Shown: one piece after another, positions 32,941 through 43,136 of the stretch
Layout of the letters: each line of letters begins with the position of its first letter
How positions within the stretch are numbered: the first letter of the stretch is position 1
Source: Phaeophleospora eucalypticola
Taxonomy: Eukaryota > Ascomycota > Dothideomycetes > Mycosphaerellales > Mycosphaerellaceae
DNA: 64,000 nucleotides
Assembly (NCBI GenBank): GCA_022814565.1
Contig: JAKLNG010000018.1
Location: 186,001-250,000, forward strand
Reading direction: 5' to 3'
The notes under the pieces: model-generated
What the model was told of the DNA's origin: nothing
Database searches by the model: none
Seen by the model: only the letters and a program-made list of their open reading frames with translations
Translations under genes and position numbers: made by a program

Positions 32941-35062
32941 ATGGCAGCTGGGACTGAGACAATGCAGCAAGTGCCGCCGACATCAGACCCGGCGAGTACT
33001 CACGGACAAACAAGTACCGCATCGACAAAGCAGCTGAAACGGGCATGCGATTGTTGCAGGAAGAGAAAGGTGAAATGCGATGGACTAGACCCGTGCAGTC
33101 CTTGCAAGAAAGCGTCAATACGATGCGCATATCTACAACCGCCGAAGAAGAAGGGACCAAAGGGTTTGCGCAGCGCTCGTGTGCTACACGCACTGCGTCG
33201 CATAGATGATACAGCCTCGGGCAGTCCAACGAGCCCGCTCAGCCCAGATGGACAAGGACCGTTTGGCAACTGGCAATGGAATGCAAACCATTCGCCGGCC
33301 TCTGCACCGTACCAGAATCCGATGAATGGCGCGCAGGCTCCAGAAGCCGCATACCAGCAGGCAACTAGCATACCGCCCGGTCCACATGCTCCTTCCCAGC
33401 AATCATCTGCTGCAATGGCCCAGCAGCCTCCATCCGCAAAATCTCAACACACGTTCTTCAAGCGAGAGCCCCAACCTCAGTATAGCTGGTCATCAGCTCA
33501 AACTGAGTCTGTTTCGGCTGGTAGCGAAACCATTCCTCAGGTCCTCTCACCGAGCTCTTCAGAAGGATATCAGCACCGGCTGCTTCCTGCTGAAACCTTT
33601 TTGCCTTATATTCAACTTTTCTTCAGCCACATGTTCCCGATCATGCCGGTGATTGATCGTAACATCTATCTCGATCCGGGTCTTTACACGAACAATCGCC
33701 ACTTAAGTTCTGAGCTTTACTGTTTTCTTTGTGCGTTGTGTGCGGCAACAGTTGTGCAACTTGACGAGTCGATACCCCAGCCGCCATCGCCATTCCCATC
33801 GAGACGAGCAGATGTGCTTTTCGCGGAAGAGTGCTTAAGAGAGCGGAAGACTTTTGACTACGTGGAGCAAATGTCAACCTTGGGTCTGATGACCTCGTTC
33901 TTCTTGTTCGCATTCTACGGCAACCATGAGAAGCACTCTCAGGCCTGGCATTACTTGCAAGAGAGCATCACTGTCTCGGAAAATCTGGAAATGGACGATG
34001 AAGACATGTATGAGAAGCTTGAAGCTGTGGAGGCACAGTGGAGGAGAAGACTATACTGGCTTCTTTTCATCACGGAGCGCGCTTATGCCGTACAGCGCCG
34101 AAAGCACACGCGGTTGCATGCGTCTGTAGCGTTACCGGCCGTGTTTGAGAGCGAGGATCCTCAGTTGCTTAACGGATTTGTCAACCTGGCGAATCTATTC
34201 AGCGCTGTTGATGAGTCATTTGTAAGCGCATGGCGTGGATCTCGAAGGGCAAGTCTGTGTGATGAGGCTTGGTTAGCGCGCACGCAAAAGCAGCTTGATG
34301 CGACTGCGAATGCGGCTGGAATGGGCGAGTTGACGGAAACTCAGCACCTGGACATCAGTGTGACCAGAGAGTGGCTACATGTACTTGCATGGCAAATGGG
34401 CGTCTCAAACGGACTCATCTGGGGCCAAGGTGAGGGTGGTATGCGTTTAGACTATCCGGTCGAGCTGGCACGAAAGGTGGTCGAAATCACATCTGGAGCA
34501 AGCGCTCTAGCGCTTGACAGCCATGGTATCGGGATGGTATGTAATTATGCGTCTTCAGAACAGTGGCAATACTGACATAGCGTAGGAGCAAAAGCTATCT
34601 GACATTGCTGGGTGCCTTGCAGATGTGCTCAAATGCACCGCTGGTGACAGCTCCGCCACATTTTCGGAGGGCAAGCAGTACTTGAACATCCTCCTTAACA
34701 AGCTATCGAGTATGCGCGGCAAGGAGTCTCGATATTTGAAGCCTTTGATGCTGAAGATGGACGGGTTGTTGGGATACGAGATCACTGCCACACTACCACC
34801 ACCCGAAGAACCATCGCACGCCTTCGGCCAGAGCAACATGCAGATTCCCACGGTATTTGCTCCTTCTTCGCCGAAATGGACCATGAACGAATCTGTTTCA
34901 ATGCTTCGCACACTTTCAATGACCGCGAGTTTGGGACTACCGAACCTTGCGATGACGCAGGAGGATTGGAATCAGCGGAGGCCGAGCGGAAGAGTCCTGG
35001 AAGAGGACGAGTTGCAAGCTTTACAGCCATGGCTTACGAACGCCACTGCGCAGTCGATGTAG
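32941..35062 (+). CDS. Zn2Cys6 transcription factor, MAL-activator type
   Basis: Nuclear regulator of 690 residues with one 49-nt intron (34537-34585). The zinc cluster is complete: CX2CX6CX5CX2CX6C in ACDCCRKRKVKCDG...CSPCKKASIRC. It is followed by YLQPPKKKGPKG, a linker very like that of yeast MAL63-type maltose activators. A Gln/Pro/Ser-rich region follows. The fungal_trans domain begins near 220 (FLPYIQLFFSHMFPIMPVID) and includes RRRLYWLLFITERAYAVQR. The downstream acceptor at 34585, rather than 34580, restores EQKLSDIAGCLADVL, which fits the family. Control of sugar use is plausible, but no metabolic genes adjoin it. Confidence 0.9.
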
Positions 35063-35366
35063 GCTGACTCTTTGCAGATGCTGCGGAATTTCACCGATGA
35101 CTTTGTGCATTTACCATTCAGCGCTTTCAATACCTAGAATCAAGTAACCTTCTTCCTGAACATGACCTTGCAGGTGCCTCAACCACTTGTCCCTGCTGTA
35201 CTGGCTCTCGCCTCACTTGGAGTCCACTTCGTGATTCGACGACCACATCTTCACATGCATGCGCCCCACGTTCAAGGCCACTTCAGGTTGTCTGAATCCT
35301 TCGCTCGCTCCTCCGACACTGCAACCGACAAACACCAACCACTCCTCTCGTTCAACACCTGCGATC

Positions 35367-36839
35367 ATGAGGCACTCTCAGGGGATCGAGGTGAAGCTCA
35401 GGCGCTACGGTGAGACTGAATGTGTCACGGAGTTCTACAATTCGAATGCAGGCATTCCCAGCCGCTGGTTCGATACCGTCGGCAGCACACTGATATCGGA
35501 GCCACCGGGGCAAAGTTTCGAGATCATCCTAACATTGGATAAGGGGTTCAGAACGTACGCCGCTGACTATCTGTCGGTGGAGATCCAGTTTGCATGGATG
35601 GACAAGCCACAAACGTGGATTATCGCTTTCGAGAAGGAAGATCCAGTGGGCGAATACAGATTCTCGCATGTCTTCACATGGACAGCCAACCCGTCTTCGG
35701 AGCCTACCAAATCATGTTTTCGTTTCCCGGAACCAAATGGTACGTTGACCAGGACCTTTCCTGTTTGAGAGACACTGAGACACATTTAGACAGTGCGCAG
35801 TTCCCCGCATTGAAAGATGTATGGGACAATGACGGACCATCGCCCCCGAGCACAGGCTGTCTCGTGGTGGGAGTCAGCCGCGTGCATTTAGGCTCTGGGG
35901 GGACTCTTACAGACGCAAAGCCTGCGAGATTTGCGCCTGCAACAGCGCCGTATGATTCATACACATTGACTTCCGAAAGCGAGCTTTCAACTGACGAATG
36001 ACAGGCCTTACCATACAAAAGTTCCAACCATAATAGATGCAGAGTGGTTGAAAGATCTTCGAAGTGATAATTGCACTGCCTTTCTCGGAGAGTTTCGAAA
36101 CATCAGTACGTAAGAAATCTTGCATCAGATGTTTCTTCATTACTGACTCCGTGGCAAAGACCGCAAGGATGCGACTCACGACTTGGTTGCTGCCATGGGG
36201 GCGATTGATGAGAGACAAGCCGGCTACATCGATGACAGAAGCAGCGAAAGCTGCAACGACGATGACGACGGTGGCGGCAGCGGCAGCGGCAACGACGATG
36301 AAGAAGACGATGCTGAGAGTGAGAGTGAATATGATGAGGAACAGGATGAGGAATATGATGATGACGACAGCGAGACCACCGAGGTGTCATTCCGACCAAG
36401 CGCCAGCCCTGGATCGAGACCAGAGAGCAGGTGGCAAACGCAAAGAAGATCACAAGACAGACAAGGGCTTGTCATTATCCGCGTCCCAAAACCTCGTCTG
36501 ATGGCCATCACCAGGAAGAACGCCCAAATACAGGGATCGAATCAAGCGGAGGGAAAGAACAGAGAAGACAAGTACGAGAATTTGCATTCTCATGACAGCG
36601 TCAGGATAAAGCAGGAAGTAATCGTCCTATCTGACGATGAAGAGCCTGTCAAGCGCCCTCTCCAAGCCGCAGAAAGCAGGACTACACTAAATTCGAAGCG
36701 GGAGCCCGATAGGACTGAAGCCATTCGATCTGATGCAGAGATCAAGCGGCGCAGGAGAGAGAAGCAGAAGCTTCAACTACAGCTACAGCAAATTGAGCTT
36801 CAGCAGCAACTGCCGGAATATGAAGACGTCGAAGAGTGA
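35367..36839 (+). CDS. DUF7918-like protein with SUMO-type motifs
   Basis: Four exons with introns at 35740-35789, 35950-36004 and 36106-36159 give 437 residues. All junctions keep the frame and use GT-AG sites. The N-terminal half (GIEVKLRRYGETECVTEFYN) resembles fungal DUF7918-type proteins, a tentative match from memory. Then comes a very acidic Asp/Glu/Gly/Ser stretch, a basic Arg/Gln region, and near the C-terminus RIKQEVIVLSDDEE. There IKQE fits the sumoylation consensus, and VIVL followed by acids fits a SUMO-interacting motif. The last 40 residues are a Lys/Arg then Gln-rich coiled-coil. A nuclear role is inferred. Confidence 0.75.
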
Positions 36840-37141
36840 GCTATTGAGTGGCCCATTGGGACCACGAAGGGCAGGGGCTCGGGAATGGAACATTTTGCGG
36901 AGGGAATTTCGGTATTCGAAATGGCTATGAGAGTCACGGCAGCTTTACCAGTGAGAAGATCAGACAGATCAGTATGAATAAATCAGTATGGCCTGAAAGC
37001 TATACCGTCGGGAGGTCGAATTAAATGAGCGACTGGGCTCTTCCATCTTGTTCAAATTACTCCATTCTCTTCCTTCATTAACCAACTTCAAAGGGTATCT
37101 CTCGAACGAAAAATCGACGTCGCAGAAGCTGTCACCAACCG

Positions 37142-37594
37142 TTACGAGCTGCCCTCTTGCTTCTTCTCCTTCTTGCCAAGAAGCTTCTTCAGGAACCCAA
37201 GTCCAAGTGCGCCTTTCTCCTTCCTACCGGCAACATCTGTATCCTTCTTCGCGGCCACCTTGTTCTCTTTGGAAGCTTCGAGCTTATTCTCCATTTTGTT
37301 TGGGTCGCTGGTAGGAGCGGCGCGGTCGGCTGCTGCTGGAGCGACTGCTGGTCCGCCTGCGAAGAGGAGACACATCAGTCGATATCCTGGATGCCTAATC
37401 AAGGCGGATGATACCTTCAGACGAAGCATGAGCTTCTGCGGGAGAGATTTTGGGTTCTGTTTTGTTGGGTGGTGAGGCTTCAGGAGCTCCTGTCGCCGCG
37501 GCAGAGGTGAGCAAATCGTCGTGAACTGATCATGGGCACTTATCTTCGTACCTCCCTGCGAAGCGATCTTCTCGGCCTCATGAACGTCCGACAT
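37142..37594 (-). CDS. small basic-tailed hypothetical protein
   Basis: Three exons with introns at 37490-37551 and 37357-37414 give 110 residues beginning MSDVHEAEKIASQGG. The middle is Pro/Ala/Lys-rich and probably disordered. The C-terminus, GLGFLKKLLGKKEKKQEGSS, could form a basic amphipathic helix able to contact membranes or nucleic acid. All junction phases agree. The family is not recognised. The gene converges on the SUMO-motif gene and is divergent from PABA synthase. Confidence 0.7.
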   Translation of the reverse strand: MSDVHEAEKIASQGGTKISAHDQFTTICSPLPRRQELLKPHHPTKQNPKSLPQKLMLRLKVSSALIRHPGYRLMCLLFAGGPAVAPAAADRAAPTSDPNKMENKLEASKENKVAAKKDTDVAGRKEKGALGLGFLKKLLGKKEKKQEGSS

Positions 37595-38404
37595 CTTCAA
37601 TGGGCAGCTCCAGGAATGAATTCAAGGCTTCAGAGTCTATGTCCGTAGGAAATGAGGAGGGTAGTTGAAAAGGTATAAGTATAGCGAAAAGAGAGAACAA
37701 CCACACCCACTGCAATCATCTCACCATTTCATCATATCTCTCCCTACCTTTGCCTCCTAGCTTGGTGCAAATCACGTTCTGCTTATCAGGCCCTGAAGCT
37801 TATGGGTGGACCCATGTGACGGACACGCCTGATGACCATTGGTCTAATCAGCTCCATGGCCCTTGGAGGTTCACTGGGCCATGCACGAAGACGGAGCACG
37901 AACAGGGAATTTTCCTGGCGTGCTCCTCGGATTTTCGTGCATCGTTGATCTATCTCTATCTTCTTGTCGACCATGCTGTTATTTTCAATTCGTTTTTTCG
38001 GTCGCTAAGTTTTTCAGAGACACGAGACGCGAGAATGAAGATTGATGAAGTGACGTCTCTTTCAAGGTCGAAAGAAGGTTTCGGTTCCCGGATGTTCGAG
38101 GATGGTGGGTCTGTCTTTCCTCTCCGGGCGAACCGACGGGTTGTCTCGGAGGCCGGGAACTTGGAGAGCACTAAACTTTTCACAGTTGCCGAGATATTGC
38201 AGTCATTCACTTCATCTCCCTCCTGTGCTAAAGCCCAGCACATGCTAGTCTCTGCTCTTGTCACAGGCGTCAATCTCTCCAACGCTTCATGTGACGAAAT
38301 CCTCCACTGCATGGTCTGAGAAAACCCTCCAGCGAGAGCGGCTTGCTCCGAAGTCTCGTCCCAACCTTTTCCGGAACCGTGCTTGCATCCTTTGAAAAAA
38401 TCAC
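37595..38404. promoter_or_regulatory. divergent promoter upstream of PABA synthase
   Basis: 810 bases between divergent starts. Overlapping open frames on both strands at 37750-38319 and 37956-38312 lack domains and splice support, so I treat them as chance. A TATAAG-like element lies near 37674. Confidence 0.45.
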
Positions 38405-40633
38405 ATGCAGCGTCCTAGGATTCTTTTCATCGACGCGTACGACTCTTTCTCGAATTCGATAATCGCTCTGCTGAGAGCGCAGCTGCCCGTCTCCGTCGAG
38501 AGCATCAGGATAGACGACCAACGCTTCGTCCTCAACGACGAAGCCTTCTTCTCTTACCTTGATGGATTCCACGCAGTCGTTGCAGGCCCAGGACCTGGAC
38601 ATCCTGCCAACGCTGAGGATATTGGATTGATCGGAAAACTGTGGAAAGTACCTGAGAAGCACAGGATCCCTGTGTTAGGGATATGTCTTGGATTCCAAAG
38701 CCTTTGCCACGCTTTTGGTGGCAAAGTTGCCAGACTGTTGGAGCCGAGACATGGAATCATGGCTATGATTGAGCACGCTGGAGAAGACATCTTTGCCGGC
38801 GCTGGGAAGATCGTCGCAACTCAGTATCATTCGCTACACATCCAGCTTGAAGACGCAGACGGACCGAGCTGGGTGCCGAGCAATCTCTGGAATCCCTCTG
38901 ATGAGTGTCCAGAACTCAAGCCTCTGGCTTGGGATCTCATGAATGTGGCAAACGGGCCTATTTTGATGTCGGCAAAGCATTGCGAGAAGCCGCTTTGGGG
39001 TGTGCAATATCACCCTGAGTCGATATGCACCAATAAGGAGGGCCAGAGACTGATCGCGAAATGGTGGGAAGAAGCTTGTGAATGGAGCTCAATGCATCGC
39101 AAAGCCGTATCTCAACCTACGGTCGATTCGAATGAGCACATTCTTAGGGCTGAGCCCACTGACGCTGCTGAGAGCCTTGCTTCCCTTCCAGACCGAAAAG
39201 TCGCCTGGGAGCTCATCGAGCACGGAGCTTTCAGGTCGAATGTCGCCGACGTTGTTGAAGTGTTGCGGCAGAAATCAATCTGTGAGGAACCACTTCTGCT
39301 GGAATCCGGCACTCGAAAAGGCAAGCCAGTCAACCCGGAGACTGGCCGCTTCAGCATTATAGGATTGCCGAACTCTTCGTCGATGCACATTCGCTACTCC
39401 GCCAGCAGCCACTCCCTTGAGGTGATCCATGATGGTGAACTTGTTGTGCGCGAACACGTCAACGTCCACCAAGCCTTTGCATACATCGACGAGCACATGC
39501 GAAGCCAAAAAGCCACTGATGGTCCGGCGACCTCTCCCTTCTGGGGTGGCTTGATTGGCTTCATCTCATATGAAGCTGGTCTGGAATCGATAGATGTGAT
39601 TCCATCTTCATCCAAGCTCGATCATCCCGACATGTGGTTTGTCTTCGTGGAGAGGAGCCTCGTCTTGGATCATCTCACTGGCAAGACGTATGTGCAGTCC
39701 GTTCGGCCAACAGATGATCAGTGGTTGAAGGATGCCAAGTCCACCTTGGAGCGTACTTCTCTTGTGAAGACAGACGATGTCAGGGTCACAGCCAGCCTTC
39801 TCCACGGACCTGCAAAGAATGAGTACTGCGAAAAAGTTCGCGCCTGCCAGTCTCAACTGCGGGCGGGCGAATCGTACGAACTGTGCCTGACTGATCAGTC
39901 AACAATCCACGTCTCACACGATGGCTGGTCTTTGTATCGCCAACTTCGAAGTCGCAACCCAGCTCCTTTCGGCGCCTACCTTCAATTCCAGTCCAACTCC
40001 GGACCCGGTCTCTCAGTCGCCGGTAGCAGCCCGGAGCGCTTTCTCTCTTGGTCTCGCGCAGGCAAGTGCCAATTCCGGCCTATCAAAGGCACAGTCAAGA
40101 AGGCGCCAGGCGTCACACGAGCCAAAGCAGAGGAGATCCTCGGCTCCGCCAAAGAACGCGCCGAGAACCTGATGATTGTGGACCTCATACGTCACGATCT
40201 TGCCGGTGTACTAGGCGGTAATGCTGTACGCGTGCCGAAATTGATGTCTATTGAGGAGTATGAGACTGTCTTTCAGCTAGTTTCTGTCATCGAAGGCGAG
40301 ATGTCCCCCAGCACTCCCGGCTCCGCCGCCCTTGCTGCTTCCCTCCCTCCAGGATCCATGACCGGCGCTCCCAAAAAGCGTTCTTGTGAGTTGTTGAAAG
40401 ACATAGAGGGCGATAAGCCTCGCGGGCTATACAGTGGTGTAATTGGATTCTTCGATGTTGGTGGAGGTGGAGACTTCTCGGTCGTGATAAGGACTGCGTT
40501 CCGCTGGGAGGACGAGCGCGTCGATGAGTGGAGAATCGGTGCTGGTGGTGCAATTACGGCGTTGAGCGATGCAGAGGCGGAGTGGGAGGAAATGGTGACG
40601 AAGAGGGAGAGCGTCCTAATCGCTCTGACCTAG
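38405..40633 (+). CDS. ABZ1: bifunctional aminodeoxychorismate (PABA) synthase
   Basis: Makes 4-amino-4-deoxychorismate from chorismate and glutamine, the first step of p-aminobenzoate and folate synthesis. The 742-residue single-exon protein fuses a class-I glutamine amidotransferase (residues 1-230) to a chorismate-binding synthase. Amidotransferase residues seen are nucleophile Cys in LGICLGFQSL and the His-Glu pair in GVQYHPES. The synthase half shows the N-lobe (SPFWGGLIGFISYEAGLE), GTVKKAPG, and PPGSMTGAPKKRS near the C-terminus, as in PabB. The fused order is that of fungal Abz1. The product needs a separate lyase (Abz2), which is not in this window. Confidence 0.95.
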   Translation: MQRPRILFIDAYDSFSNSIIALLRAQLPVSVESIRIDDQRFVLNDEAFFSYLDGFHAVVAGPGPGHPANAEDIGLIGKLWKVPEKHRIPVLGICLGFQSLCHAFGGKVARLLEPRHGIMAMIEHAGEDIFAGAGKIVATQYHSLHIQLEDADGPSWVPSNLWNPSDECPELKPLAWDLMNVANGPILMSAKHCEKPLWGVQYHPESICTNKEGQRLIAKWWEEACEWSSMHRKAVSQPTVDSNEHILRAEPTDAAESLASLPDRKVAWELIEHGAFRSNVADVVEVLRQKSICEEPLLLESGTRKGKPVNPETGRFSIIGLPNSSSMHIRYSASSHSLEVIHDGELVVREHVNVHQAFAYIDEHMRSQKATDGPATSPFWGGLIGFISYEAGLESIDVIPSSSKLDHPDMWFVFVERSLVLDHLTGKTYVQSVRPTDDQWLKDAKSTLERTSLVKTDDVRVTASLLHGPAKNEYCEKVRACQSQLRAGESYELCLTDQSTIHVSHDGWSLYRQLRSRNPAPFGAYLQFQSNSGPGLSVAGSSPERFLSWSRAGKCQFRPIKGTVKKAPGVTRAKAEEILGSAKERAENLMIVDLIRHDLAGVLGGNAVRVPKLMSIEEYETVFQLVSVIEGEMSPSTPGSAALAASLPPGSMTGAPKKRSCELLKDIEGDKPRGLYSGVIGFFDVGGGGDFSVVIRTAFRWEDERVDEWRIGAGGAITALSDAEAEWEEMVTKRESVLIALT

Positions 40634-40723
40634 ATCTGGGGCATAACGTAGATCTCCGCGGTAACGTAGATCTAGGCGATCGAGTAGCGCTGTAGACCGA
40701 AGGTGATCTGTACACCGAATACA

Positions 40724-41004
40724 TTAGATGGGTTCTGCTGGCGACTTGGTTTCGCTGTCGCTTGGTTGTCTCTACTCACCTTCCTCTTTGATGAACCGCA
40801 TGTTGTCGACACTGCGGAACCTGTCTCCTGCGTCAGCACATCGCCTTGGTCCGCCACGCATGAGCATGTTGCTTACCGGTTCGGGTCCGGGCCAGGTTTG
40901 ATGGCGCACGAGATCACCTTGTAGCACGCAAATATGATCCACGCGAACCAGAGAGCTAGGTCAATGGCCGCTAGAATCGCCAGGAGAATCTTGATGAACG
41001 TCAT
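40724..41004 (-). CDS. 60-residue single-pass membrane protein
   Basis: Three short exons (41004-40877, 40820-40780, 40737-40724) with introns of 56 and 42 nt (GTAAGC...ACAG and GTGAGT...CCAG). They encode 60 residues: one membrane helix (residues 5-32, ILLAILAAIDLALWFAWIIF), then KPGPDPNRFRSVDNMRF and an acidic end, EEAEPI. Only the acceptor at 40821 keeps the second exon in frame. Without splicing the frame stops after 43 residues at the donor itself. Two phase-consistent introns in so small a gene argue for real coding. The family is unknown; the size suggests a regulatory subunit or small ER or mitochondrial membrane protein. Confidence 0.65.
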
Positions 41005-41223
41005 TGTTCTTCTTGTTCTTGTTGCTGCTAATGAAGCGTGTCGGAGTAGTGTCTGTGAGGGAGCTCTCTCGGTGAAAGGAAGTGTTTGTCGCAGCGGAGA
41101 AGATGGGAGATGGAGGAGGAAGGAAAGCAAAAAGCCAGAGGTACGGGAAAGACGCATCCACGTGCCTCGTGCCCGACAATCACCACCCACCGTAGATTTT
41201 GCCCACAGCGACGCGTACCATAG
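41005..41223. other. upstream region of the small membrane protein
   Basis: Leader and promoter of the 60-residue membrane protein. No other gene is seen before the hairpin cluster begins. Confidence 0.45.
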
Positions 41224-41582
41224 CTGCCTATTTGCAGGAATTGCTTCGTTGAAGCAAATAAAAATTGCCCTGACGGTCATTCCATCAGGGCAAATAAGAG
41301 ATAGCCCGAACCATAGCGCCGCAAAAAATTCGAAAAAAAAGAGCCCCTCGCTGTGAGGGTACTGTGGACAGTACCCGAGGGGGAATTGTGTGCGAACACA
41401 CTTGTGATACTGAGAGTATCTACACATCTGGAGAAGACTCTGTGATAGGATGTTAGCGGATGCCGGGGCTCAAATGAGCTAAATGGTGGCCCGCAGCAGC
41501 AGGCAGACAGCAGCAGTCCCTCCTCTTAACCACTAAGCTACCTATCTACATCCACACCCCAGTTAAGCCGGGGTGTGGATGT
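41224..41582. repeat. cluster of perfect stem-loop sequences
   Basis: At least seven perfect inverted repeats in 360 bases. TTGCTTC/GAAGCAA is at 41241-41257, and TTGCCCTGA/TCAGGGCAA at 41265-41293. A compound hairpin CCCCTC/GAGGGG at 41344-41382 encloses GGGTACTG/CAGTACCC. GTGTG-CGAA-CACAC is at 41388-41401, GATACT-GAG-AGTATC at 41406-41420, and GCTCA/TGAGC at 41468-41479. ACATCCACACCCC/GGGGTGTGGATGT is at 41548-41582 with a nine-base loop. CCCTC at 41345-41349 can pair either with 41355-41359 or with the outer arm at 41377-41382, so two folds compete. No protein frame fits. Such density is not expected by chance and suggests structured RNA or a mobile-element terminus. Confidence 0.75.
41444..41546 (-). 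ncRNA. degenerate tRNA-like / Pol III-type segment
   Basis: Read on the minus strand, the segment starts GATAGG and ends CCTATC, a six-pair terminal stem. Just inside is TAGCTTAGTGGTTAAGAG (plus 41523-41540), close to the A box and D arm of class-II tRNAs such as Ser or Leu. About 55 bases on, CATTTGAGCCCC (41465-41476) resembles a B box with two transitions. The T-arm stem and a clear anticodon stem are not well formed. It may be a mutated tRNA, a tRNA-derived SINE fragment, or coincidence. Its location inside the hairpin cluster is notable. Confidence 0.35.
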
Positions 41583-42523
41583 TGGAAGCAGCGGAAAAAT
41601 TAATTATATACCTCAAAAGCCAGGAAGCTCGGCTTTCCCTCGCGGCTGGATTACACCACAACCCGGCGACGTCGTGGCTAGATATTCGTATGAGGTGATT
41701 CCTTGCGCTCGACCGAACAATCTCCAACTTCTCTGGTGTTTTTATCATGTCGTGGTGTTGTGTTGTCGCCGATGGAGGGTGGAAGCCGGTGGTGCTGACA
41801 GCGGAGATATGTCGGCCGGATGCTGGGCCAGACGTGTTCGACTCGCGCCACTGACAGCCTGACCGCTGGATATTGGTATGCGGAAGATCAGAGCAGTCCA
41901 TAGAGCAATCTCGGGCAGTCTTACAAAGCTCTAAGCGTTGTAATGGTGGGTTGTGGCGGCCGGAGGTTCGAAGCCGGAATTTGAACTTTTTGGGCTTTCG
42001 GCCAGCTTTGGTCCAGAATTCGTTGCACCACCACCACAACGATTTATCATTACGATATGGGTATGACGAGAATCGTCTCATCCATCCGTTGCTCCTCGAT
42101 TTTGGTTTGTGCTTTAATCGAACGTGGTTCGTTGATACGCGGTCTTGAAAGGAAATGCCCATTATGGACACCTCCGCGGCGAGCTTGCGCCCGGATCTCA
42201 TGTGAGATGGCCTGAGTGCCAGAGCAACACTCTTCCCTCTCACAGCCTTTGGCAGACAAACAATCCAACCCAAAGCGCACATCTCTCTTTGACAGCATCG
42301 ACACAATCTTCCGCAGCAAGCAGTGAGTGAGCCCCTACCGCGCAGCGCGCTCATGCGCAGAACAGTCTCCAGCTCCACCGGCAGCGATGCAGCCTGAGCA
42401 GCACGAGCACGATGCTGAATCGAGCTCACGCCAGTACAGACCAATTCTCCCACGACCTCCATCCCATCCGAGCGAACGACCAGTGACCCGGCACCAGCAC
42501 GAAAACGCGGACAAGAGAAAGAT
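41583..42523. other. non-coding stretch before the PPxY protein gene
   Basis: About 0.9 kb without a supportable gene. A long minus-strand open frame (41563-42687) has a composition unlike neighbouring proteins and overlaps both the hairpins and the PPxY gene; I treat it as chance. Confidence 0.4.
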
Positions 42524-42823
42524 ATGGCGCAGATTTCGGAGCCAGCCCTTGCGGGAATCATTATTGCCGCGGTGATATCCGGCCTATTGCTCTTCTCGCT
42601 GCTGAGTCTATGCTCGAAGACGATAGCGCGGCGGCGGACAAGAGTGAGCAACAACGTGCAGCTTGTGAACTTGCCGGTAGGACACAACTAGAGCAGAAAT
42701 CGCACTCTGGCCGGAGGCACTAACCCAGTGCACCAGCAACCCATCACCGGACAGGACGCCTCTCTGCAAGCGCCACCGCCGCCGTATCTCGCCGACCAAC
42801 CTCCGCCGCCTTACGCGCCATAA
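42524..42823 (+). CDS. small membrane protein with two PPPPY motifs
   Basis: Two exons (42524-42676, 42737-42823) with a 60-nt intron that has a CACTAACCC branch region give 79 residues. Residues 9-29 are a membrane helix (ALAGIIIAAVISGLLLFSLLS), followed by a basic patch (RRRTR). The tail ends APPPPYLADQPPPPYAP, with two PPxY motifs that in fungi bind the WW domains of the Nedd4-type ubiquitin ligase Rsp5. Small single-pass PPxY proteins such as yeast Rcr1 act as Rsp5 adaptors for membrane-protein turnover; the same role is inferred here. The acceptor at 42736 is the one that keeps the proline-rich frame. Other acceptors give a basic, unlikely tail. Confidence 0.6.
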
Positions 42824-43136
42824 GGCGACCAGGCAGAGCATCCCAAGAAGCGGAGCCTCCGACAGGAGGTCAGACCTCCAACGCGCAGCGCAGCAGCAGC
42901 TGCAGGTCTCAGGAAATGCCAGGAACGGTAGGTACATACTGCGCACGTAGGCAGACTTCTCCTGGACCAGAACTCTCCTGTTCTTCCTTGATTGGCCGTG
43001 TGGTACTCAGTGTAGACATCCAGCTGACCAACCCAATTGTGAAGGAGCACAACCTACTCAAGCTTAGCATGATTCCGCTGGCGTGCAGGCCAACGTTAGA
43101 ATATCGATATGACCCTGCGTATCGATGTGCTTTGAG

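Noticed and set aside
37750..38319. 189-codon plus-strand frame before PABA synthase
   Set aside because: Composition is not protein-like, an opposite-strand frame overlaps it, and it lies in a divergent promoter.
41965..41975. Perfect B-box-like GGTTCGAAGCC
   Set aside because: Flanks do not form a T-arm stem, and no A box is found at tRNA distance on either strand.
41563..42687. 374-codon minus-strand open frame
   Set aside because: It overlaps the hairpin cluster and the two-exon PPxY gene, has an abnormal Arg/Cys/Ser-rich composition and shows no domain. It is a chance frame.
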